Assembly: GCF_016864195.1 (NCBI RefSeq)
Contig: NZ_CP045202.1
Coordinates: forward strand, 2,821,001 to 2,885,000
Source of the DNA: Dechloromonas sp. TW-R-39-2
GTDB taxonomy: Bacteria; Pseudomonadota; Gammaproteobacteria; Burkholderiales; Rhodocyclaceae
Direction of reading: 5' to 3'
DNA: 64,000 bases
This document shows, in pieces, positions 57,828 through 64,000 of the stretch. The notes under the pieces are model-generated. The model made no database searches, was not told the DNA's origin, and saw only the letters and a list, made by a program, of their open reading frames with translations. The position numbers and the translations under genes are program-made. Position 1 is the stretch's first letter, and every line of letters begins with the position of its first letter.

Positions 57828-60779
57828 GTGACACTTCAGGATTGCAATCAGCAGAACGCTCCCCAGCCATTGGTTCTGGCGGTTGATGACGCCCCGATCA
57901 ATCTGACGATTCTGGCGGCACGACTTGAACCCGAGGGGATCGATGTTCGCCTGGCTGGCGATGGCCGGACAGCATTGGACTATGCACACCTTGAGCCGCG
58001 CCCCGACCTCATCCTGCTTGATGTGATGATGCCCGACATGGACGGCTATGCCGTTCTGGAGGCTTTGCGCAGAAGCCCTGAAACACGCGATATTCCGGTC
58101 ATTTTCGTCACCGCCCGCAACCAGACCGAGGATGAGGAAAAGGCTTTACGGGCAGGCGCGGTCGACTACATCACCAAACCGATCAATCCAGCCATCCTGA
58201 TGGCACGCGTCCATTTGCAACTGGAACTGAAACGCGCCCGGGAATTGGCGAGCGGACAGAAAAACTGGCTGGAGCAAGAGGTCAATCGCCGCATTGCCGA
58301 AAACAATCTGCTCGATACCCGCCTGCAAGTCGCGCTGTCACTGACCGGTTTTGGCACTTGGGAAAACGACCGGACGGCCGGCATTTCGCGCTGGAGCGAA
58401 TCGCTCAACCAGATTCTGGGTTTGACGCAAAGCCCCAATTTACTGTCCGACGTCCTGGAACGTGCGCACCCCGAGGATTGCCTCAAGGTTCAAAGCAGCC
58501 TGACCGGGCAAGACGCAACGGACCATGAAGTGCACATCGAAGAATTCCGCCTGCGCCACGAAGATGGTCACTGGGTCTGGCTGGAAGTGCGCAGTAAAGT
58601 CACGCAGCGGGATAGCGACGGACAAGCTCGAATCACCACGGGCACGATGTCCGATATCGGCAAGCGAAAATCAACCGAACTTGCCGAACGCCTTGCCTCG
58701 GTTGTATTCACGGGCATTAACGACGGAATTTGCATCACCGATCAAGACAAGAACATTCTGCTGGTCAACAAGGCTTTTACCAAGGTGACTGCCTACTCGC
58801 CGGAAGAAATCATTGGTCAGACACCTGAAATCCTGCGTTCCGGCCTGCATGGCGAAGCGTTTTACCAGGAAATGCAGGAAAGCATCCAGCAACATGACAA
58901 CTGGCAAGGTGAAATCACCAATCGGCGTAAGGATGGAGAACTGGTCACCGAATGGCTCAGTATTTCGGCGGTCCGCGATTCCCGCGGTCAACTGACTAAT
59001 TACGTCGGAATTTTCAGCGACCTTTCCGAACGAAAAGCGGCTGCCGAGCGAATCCAGTACCTGTCCAGCTACGACCCGCTGACCAACCTGCCGAACCGTA
59101 ATCTATTTGGCGACCGGCTCGATCAGGCATTGATCGTGGCCCGCCGCTTTGAACGTGAAACAGCCGTCATCCTGCTTGATCTGGATCGATTCAGAACGAT
59201 CAACGATACCTTCGGGCCTCCTGCTGGCGACAGCGTACTGATGGAAGTAGCCCGCCGTCTGAATCTGCAAGTCCGCGACGGAGACACGATAGGACGCCGC
59301 TCGGGTAACGAATTTGGCTTTGTGATGGCCAATTTGAGCCATGAACACGATGCCATTGCCCTGGCACAACGCATGCTCGATGCAATTGCCGTTCCCTTCA
59401 CCATCGGCGAACATGCGATGGTCATTACGGCGAGTATCGGAATCAGCGTTTCGATGCGGGACGGCGGCAGTGCAGAAACCCTGCTCAACAATGCCGATGT
59501 CGCCCTGCTGCGCGCCAAACAAGGCGGTCGCAACACCTTCCGCTTCTACTCCCCGGAGATGAATGCCAATGCCGCACGCCGCCTGGGGCTCGAAGCCGCC
59601 CTGCGCGACGCTTTGCACAACAACGAACTCGCCGTTTTCTATCAACCGCAGGTCAGTCTCGAAAGTGGCAACCTGCTCGGCATGGAAGCGCTGCTGCGCT
59701 GGAACACACCGGCCTTCGGGCAGATATCGCCCGCCGAGTTCATCCCGATCGCAGAAGAAACCGGGATGATCGTACCGATCGGCGAGTGGGTCCTGCGGCA
59801 AGCCTGCCAGCAAACCCGCCAGTGGCTGGACCTGGGGCTGGCCAACCTGAGAGTTGCGGTCAACCTGTCGACACGGCAATTTCGCCAGCGCAACCTGATT
59901 GACCAGGTAAGGCGCGCATTGACAGAAAGCGGTTTGCCGCCTCATGCACTGGAACTTGAAATTACCGAAAGCGCGTTTATCGACGATGTCGACGAAGCCA
60001 TTGCCCAATGCCGTGCGCTCAAGGCGCTGGGCACCAAGCTTTCGCTCGACGACTTCGGAACGGGCTATTCATCGCTGGCCTACATTTCCCGCTTTCCCTT
60101 CGACAAGATCAAAATCGATCAAAGTTTCATTCGCGACATCATCGAAAACCCGGCCAACGCTGCGATTGCGACGGCCACCATCGTCATGGCCCGCAGCCAG
60201 AACCTGGCCGTCCTTGCTGAAGGCGTCGAGACGGAAGCCCAGGCAAGCTTCCTTCGTGGCCGCCGTTGCGATGCCATGCAAGGCTTTCTGTTCAGCCACC
60301 CCTTGCCAGCCAGCGAATTTGCCCAACTGATGACGGCGAACAAACGCCTGCCGATCGCCGACGCCCCCCGCGAAAGCGCCCAGACACTACTGATCGTCGA
60401 TGATGAGCCGAACATACTGGCATCGCTCTCGCGCCTGCTTCGTCGAGAAAGTTTTCAGGTTCTGACGGCCAATTCACCCAGTGAAGCTTTTGAATATCTG
60501 GCCAAGCACCCGATCCAGGTCATTTTGTCCGATCAGCGCATGCCGGAAATGAGCGGTACCGAATTCTTCGCACGCGTCAAACAGCTGCACCCGGACACGA
60601 TCCGTATCGTCCTGACCGGCTATACCGACCTTGAATCAGTCACTGGGGCGATCAACCGCGGTGCAATCTACAAGTTCCTCACCAAGCCCTGGGACGACGA
60701 CCAGTTGCGCGAACAAATCCGGGATGCCTTCCGTCTGGCAAAAGACATACGCCCCCAACACAGCCGGAATGAAGCATGA
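57828..60779 (+). CDS. REC-PAS-PAS-GGDEF(degenerate)-EAL-REC response regulator
   Basis: 983 residues. REC1 about 14-130 (phospho-Asp65, Lys117), PAS about 165-285, PAS about 287-402, GGDEF-like about 410-575, EAL about 585-835, REC2 about 853-970 (Asp902, Lys953). The GGDEF signature reads SGNEF (492-496), so cyclase activity is unlikely. EAL is intact (620-622), with [10 protein letters not shown] and EGVET, so it should degrade c-di-GMP. GTG start at 57828 with GGAGG seven bases upstream. It overlaps the histidine kinase gene (ATGA). Two receiver domains suggest input from two phosphoryl donors or two steps. Confidence 0.94.
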   Translation: MTLQDCNQQNAPQPLVLAVDDAPINLTILAARLEPEGIDVRLAGDGRTALDYAHLEPRPDLILLDVMMPDMDGYAVLEALRRSPETRDIPVIFVTARNQTEDEEKALRAGAVDYITKPINPAILMARVHLQLELKRARELASGQKNWLEQEVNRRIAENNLLDTRLQVALSLTGFGTWENDRTAGISRWSESLNQILGLTQSPNLLSDVLERAHPEDCLKVQSSLTGQDATDHEVHIEEFRLRHEDGHWVWLEVRSKVTQRDSDGQARITTGTMSDIGKRKSTELAERLASVVFTGINDGICITDQDKNILLVNKAFTKVTAYSPEEIIGQTPEILRSGLHGEAFYQEMQESIQQHDNWQGEITNRRKDGELVTEWLSISAVRDSRGQLTNYVGIFSDLSERKAAAERIQYLSSYDPLTNLPNRNLFGDRLDQALIVARRFERETAVILLDLDRFRTINDTFGPPAGDSVLMEVARRLNLQVRDGDTIGRRSGNEFGFVMANLSHEHDAIALAQRMLDAIAVPFTIGEHAMVITASIGISVSMRDGGSAETLLNNADVALLRAKQGGRNTFRFYSPEMNANAARRLGLEAALRDALHNNELAVFYQPQVSLESGNLLGMEALLRWNTPAFGQISPAEFIPIAEETGMIVPIGEWVLRQACQQTRQWLDLGLANLRVAVNLSTRQFRQRNLIDQVRRALTESGLPPHALELEITESAFIDDVDEAIAQCRALKALGTKLSLDDFGTGYSSLAYISRFPFDKIKIDQSFIRDIIENPANAAIATATIVMARSQNLAVLAEGVETEAQASFLRGRRCDAMQGFLFSHPLPASEFAQLMTANKRLPIADAPRESAQTLLIVDDEPNILASLSRLLRRESFQVLTANSPSEAFEYLAKHPIQVILSDQRMPEMSGTEFFARVKQLHPDTIRIVLTGYTDLESVTGAINRGAIYKFLTKPWDDDQLREQIRDAFRLAKDIRPQHSRNEA

Positions 60780-63463
60780 AACATATCTCCGCCAACTTCC
60801 TGCGCGCCTTTCTGCCAGCCGCCGCACTGGTCATTTTCGGCAGCTGGATAAGCAACCCGGCCCATGACTGGCAATCTTGGGGATTCGCTTTTCTACTGCT
60901 CGCCGCCTATGCCTGGATACTCGGCTCACAACTCAAGAGTGCAGCGGCAGAAGCCCTGGCCCAACAGCGCTATCACGCCATTTTCGATCACTCGACTGTC
61001 GGCATGGCGCGTGCCTCGGCCGATAAATATTGGCTGGAAGTGAATCCGGCGCTCTGCCGGATATTGGGCAGCAATGCCCAAACCTTGCTGGGCAAAACCT
61101 GGGCGGAAATGACCCACCCGGACGACCTGCCCGGCAGCCTGATACATTTCGAAGCCATCCTGCGCGGCGAATCAAACGGGTATTCGATGGAGCGGCGCTT
61201 TGTCTGTGACGACGGATTGATCATCCACACCTTCATGTCGACCTACGCCATACGCAAGCCGAACGGGCAGCTCGACTGCCTGGCGATCGTTGTCGAAGAT
61301 CTATCGAACTGGATTCTGGCCGAGAAGGAATGGGAACGCTCGGCCAAAACCCTGCAACGCTTTGTCGATCACATGCCGGGAACAGCCTACATCAAGGATG
61401 CTGACAGACGAATCCTGGTGGCCGGCAAAGGGTTCACCAATCTGCTGGGCGTTGATCCGCGACGCATGATCGGACATACCTCGGAAGAGTTTTTCCCGGA
61501 ATCGATCGGCCAAAAAATTGCCATCGATGACGCCAGGATTCTCGCCAGCGGCAAGACAGAAGTCATTGACGACTCATTCGACGGACGCCATTACGAATCT
61601 ACCAAATTCGTCATTCCCAGGGACGATGGCCCGGCCGACCTGGGCGGCATCACGATCGATGTTACCGCGCGGCGTGAAGCCGAACTCCAGCTGGCACACC
61701 AGGCACGACGTTCAAGCGTCCTGCTTGAGTTGCCAGCCAAAGCGGAGGCTCTGCCAGAGTGCGAATTCATGCAATACGCACTGGAACAAGCCGAAGAACT
61801 GACGCAAAGCCGGATCGGTTCGATTCATTTCATCAACGACGATGGCCAGCAACTCGAACTGGTGGCATGGTCGAACTGCACCGAAGACAGAGAGTGCACG
61901 GCGGCCTCCGCCAGCCATTACCCACTCAGCGAGGCCGGCCTCTGGGCCGATTCTCTGCGCCAGATGCAGCCCGCCGTCATCAACGACTACGCGGCGATGC
62001 CATGCAAACCCGGCCTGCCCGAAGAATACACCGGCCTCAAGCGCCTGCTCAGCGTCCCGGTCGTCAATACCGGAAAAGTCCGCATGCTCACCAGTCTGGG
62101 CAACAAGCCGTGTGATTACACGGATATCGATGTTGAAACCGTCCAGCTGATCAGCAATGAAATCTGGCGGATCGTTCGCCGGCAACGCACGGAAAGTGCC
62201 TTGCGACTTGCCATGCAGGTCGTCAATGCCAGCCCGGTCGTCTGCTTCCGCTGGTCGGCCAGCGAAGGCTGGCCGGTCGTTTTTGTTTCAGACAACGTCA
62301 AGCAATGGGGTTACACGCCAGCCCAACTCATTGCCGGCACACCTTCGTTCAGCAGCCTGATTCATCCGGACGACCTGCGCCGTGTCAGCGAAGAAATCAG
62401 CCAGAAATCCGCCGCCGGGCTGCCGGGCCACGAACAGGAATATCGCCTGCTTACGGCCGAAAACAAGGTCATCTGGGTCGTCGACCGCACGATTGTCCTG
62501 CGCAACGAAGCTGGCGACATCATTTTCTACGATGGCGTTTTAACCGACATTACCGAGCGCAAGCAACAGCAACTGATGCTGGCTGAAAATCTGGATCACC
62601 AGCAGCAACTCAACAAGCGTCTTGAAGAAGCCAACAACCAGTTGTTGCAATCCGAAAAAATGGCTTCGATCGGCCAGCTCGCAGCCGGCATTGCACATGA
62701 GCTGAATAATCCCATCGGCTTTGTACACTCCAATCTCGGCACGCTCGACGGCTATGTTCACGACTTGATGAGCATCATCAGTGCCTACGAAGAGCAGCTC
62801 GGCGCACCGGCCGATGCAGCGCATGCAGAGATCATCCGGCGTCTGAAAGCCGAATACGATTTCGAATTTCTCGAACAAGACATTTTCAGCCTGCTGGGTG
62901 AATCCAAGGATGGCTTGAGTCGTGTCCGCAAGATTGTTCAGGATTTGAAGAGCTTCTCGCATGTTGGCGAGCAGGAATGGCAGGAGGCCGACCTCCACCA
63001 AGGGATCGATTCGACCCTGAACATTGTCTGGAACGAGCTCAAATACAAATGCAAGGTGGTCAAGGAATATGGCGACCTGCCGCACATTTACTGCCTGATC
63101 TCGCAACTCAACCAGGTATTCATGAATCTGCTGGTCAACGCCGGGCATGCCATTGAGACACAAGGCACCATCACCATCCGGACACAGCGCAGCGGCACCG
63201 ACATGGTCTGTATCGAAATCAGCGATACCGGCAAGGGCATCTCGCCCGAGCATATCAACCGGATTTTTGAACCCTTCTTCACCACCAAACCGGTCGGCAA
63301 AGGCACGGGGCTGGGACTTTCCCTGTCCTACAGCATCGTCAAACGCCATTGCGGCCGCATTGAAGTCGACAGTCAGCCAGGACACGGCAGTACATTTCGG
63401 ATATTGCTGCCGATTCATCCAAGCCCTGAAACCCAAGCCAAAACGCCGGAGACCTTTCCATGA
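60776..63463 (+). CDS. Membrane PAS/GAF sensor histidine kinase
   Basis: 895 residues. Two membrane helices about 9-25 and 34-52 with almost no periplasmic loop, PAS about 65-180, PAS about 190-300, GAF about 315-470, PAS about 475-600, HisKA with His641 in [13 protein letters not shown], and HATPase with NAGHAIE, DTGKGI and [14 protein letters not shown]. No receiver domain of its own. It is coupled by four-base overlaps to the REC-EAL gene upstream and to the REC gene downstream, so both are its probable targets. Signals are probably cytoplasmic. Confidence 0.94.
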   Translation: MKHISANFLRAFLPAAALVIFGSWISNPAHDWQSWGFAFLLLAAYAWILGSQLKSAAAEALAQQRYHAIFDHSTVGMARASADKYWLEVNPALCRILGSNAQTLLGKTWAEMTHPDDLPGSLIHFEAILRGESNGYSMERRFVCDDGLIIHTFMSTYAIRKPNGQLDCLAIVVEDLSNWILAEKEWERSAKTLQRFVDHMPGTAYIKDADRRILVAGKGFTNLLGVDPRRMIGHTSEEFFPESIGQKIAIDDARILASGKTEVIDDSFDGRHYESTKFVIPRDDGPADLGGITIDVTARREAELQLAHQARRSSVLLELPAKAEALPECEFMQYALEQAEELTQSRIGSIHFINDDGQQLELVAWSNCTEDRECTAASASHYPLSEAGLWADSLRQMQPAVINDYAAMPCKPGLPEEYTGLKRLLSVPVVNTGKVRMLTSLGNKPCDYTDIDVETVQLISNEIWRIVRRQRTESALRLAMQVVNASPVVCFRWSASEGWPVVFVSDNVKQWGYTPAQLIAGTPSFSSLIHPDDLRRVSEEISQKSAAGLPGHEQEYRLLTAENKVIWVVDRTIVLRNEAGDIIFYDGVLTDITERKQQQLMLAENLDHQQQLNKRLEEANNQLLQSEKMASIGQLAAGIAHELNNPIGFVHSNLGTLDGYVHDLMSIISAYEEQLGAPADAAHAEIIRRLKAEYDFEFLEQDIFSLLGESKDGLSRVRKIVQDLKSFSHVGEQEWQEADLHQGIDSTLNIVWNELKYKCKVVKEYGDLPHIYCLISQLNQVFMNLLVNAGHAIETQGTITIRTQRSGTDMVCIEISDTGKGISPEHINRIFEPFFTTKPVGKGTGLGLSLSYSIVKRHCGRIEVDSQPGHGSTFRILLPIHPSPETQAKTPETFP

Positions 63464-64000
63464 CCGAGGCCAGCACCGCCTCCACCCTGCTGCTCGTTGA
63501 TGATGAGCCCAGCATCCTGTCGTCCTTGCGACGTCTTTTCCGGCCGCACGGCTACCGTATATTTACGGCGGAAAGCGGCGCCGAAGGATTGGAAATACTT
63601 GAACGAGAACACGTCGATCTGATCATTTCCGACATGCGCATGCCGGAAATGGATGGCGCCACCTTTCTCAAGCACGCCAAAGGGCGCTGGCCGCAAACCA
63701 TGCGGCTGTTGCTGACCGGCTACGCAGATATCACATCGACCGTCGCCGCCATCAACCAGGGCGAAATTTATCGTTACATCGCCAAGCCCTGGGACGACAG
63801 CGAAATCATCACCGTCGTCCGCGAAGCACTGGAGCGCCAGCGGCTCGAAGCTGAGAACCTGCGTCTGACGGCCCTGACCCAGGCCCAGAACGACGAGCTG
63901 AAAGCCCTCAACGCCAGCCTGGAGCAGAAAGTGGCCGAGCGTACGGCCGAGTTGCGTCAAGCGCTCAGCTTTGTCGAACAGGCTCACGGCGAACTGAAGA
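63460..64000 (+). CDS. Response regulator, 3' part outside window
   Basis: 180 residues visible. REC domain about 8-125 with Asp58 and Lys109, then a coiled coil (LEQKVAERTAELRQAL). The receiver is similar to REC2 of the protein at 57828 (shared MRMPEM/QRMPEM, LTGYAD/LTGYTD and KPWDD). The output domain lies beyond base 64000; an HD-GYP, kinase or other output cannot be told apart. Start overlaps the kinase stop (ATGA). Confidence 0.9.
   Translation, partial: MTEASTASTLLLVDDEPSILSSLRRLFRPHGYRIFTAESGAEGLEILEREHVDLIISDMRMPEMDGATFLKHAKGRWPQTMRLLLTGYADITSTVAAINQGEIYRYIAKPWDDSEIITVVREALERQRLEAENLRLTALTQAQNDELKALNASLEQKVAERTAELRQALSFVEQAHGELK

Noticed and set aside
57465..57989. N-terminal extension of the chemoreceptor to 57989
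   Set aside because: It would run through tRNA-Arg antisense; the ATG at 57464 has a strong ribosome site and a normal membrane helix follows.
1..64000. CRISPR array, transposon, prophage or biosynthetic cluster
   Set aside because: No regularly spaced repeats, transposase, integrase, phage structural genes or megasynthases are seen on either strand.

Overview
The window is 64 kb of densely packed bacterial chromosome, roughly 58-60 % GC by eye. Gene content and order suggest a betaproteobacterium of the Rhodocyclales (Dechloromonas/Azonexus-like). This is inferred from leuC-lipoprotein-leuD-leuB-asd-fimV running into truA-trpF-trpB-trpA-accD-folC-SPOR-cvpA-purF-metZ, and from the many c-di-GMP and HDOD proteins; no database was searched. 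I see no insertion sequence, prophage, integrase, CRISPR array or rRNA operon. Almost everything is chromosomal core plus a rich signalling layer.

Layout. 1-9.8 kb: cysS (cut by the window edge) diverges from a run made of a TPR envelope protein, an L,D-transpeptidase, two cyclophilins, lpxH, recQ, a DUF2238-like membrane domain fused to an O-methyltransferase, and a membrane diguanylate cyclase. 9.9-33.3 kb: a long minus-strand core block with hflX, rhlE, metZ, purF, cvpA, a SPOR protein, folC, accD, trpA, trpB, trpF, truA, an EcfT-like membrane protein, fimV, asd, leuB, leuD, an entericidin-like lipoprotein, leuC, an MFS carrier, a YdcH-type small protein and aroC. 33.3-35.5 kb: small proteins, a CBS-domain protein, an XRE-type DNA-binding protein behind a tandem-repeat promoter region, and a radical SAM protein. 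35.5-40.8 kb: queD, then a three-gene overlapping unit of periplasmic binding protein, GGDEF-EAL enzyme and patatin phospholipase. 40.8-49.1 kb: an orphan HicB-like domain, tRNA-Ser(UGA), a BI-1-like membrane protein, rlmD, a hypothetical protein, an Ala/Pro repeat lipoprotein, bamC, dapA, a short tilS, accA and a 3-methyladenine glycosylase. 49.2-53.4 kb: two HDOD proteins around a metallo-beta-lactamase-fold hydrolase, a 44-residue membrane protein and an MFS carrier. 53.4-64 kb: uup, a Cache-type chemoreceptor, tRNA-Arg(CCU), and a coupled REC-PAS-GGDEF-EAL-REC / histidine kinase / REC cluster that runs off the end.

How the genes work together. The core block covers amino-acid synthesis (Leu, Trp, Lys/Met/Thr branch, chorismate), fatty-acid initiation (accA, accD), purine entry (purF) and RNA or ribosome work (hflX, rhlE, truA, rlmD, tilS). 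Envelope maintenance is a second theme: L,D-transpeptidase, SPOR, lpxH, FimV, BamC and several lipoproteins. The third theme is signalling: three proteins with GGDEF and/or EAL domains, two HDOD proteins, one chemoreceptor and one kinase with two predicted receiver partners. The best candidates for something undescribed are the binding protein / c-di-GMP enzyme / patatin unit (35.96-40.75 kb), the branched phosphorelay at the right end, and the membrane-anchored methyltransferase fusion at 6981.
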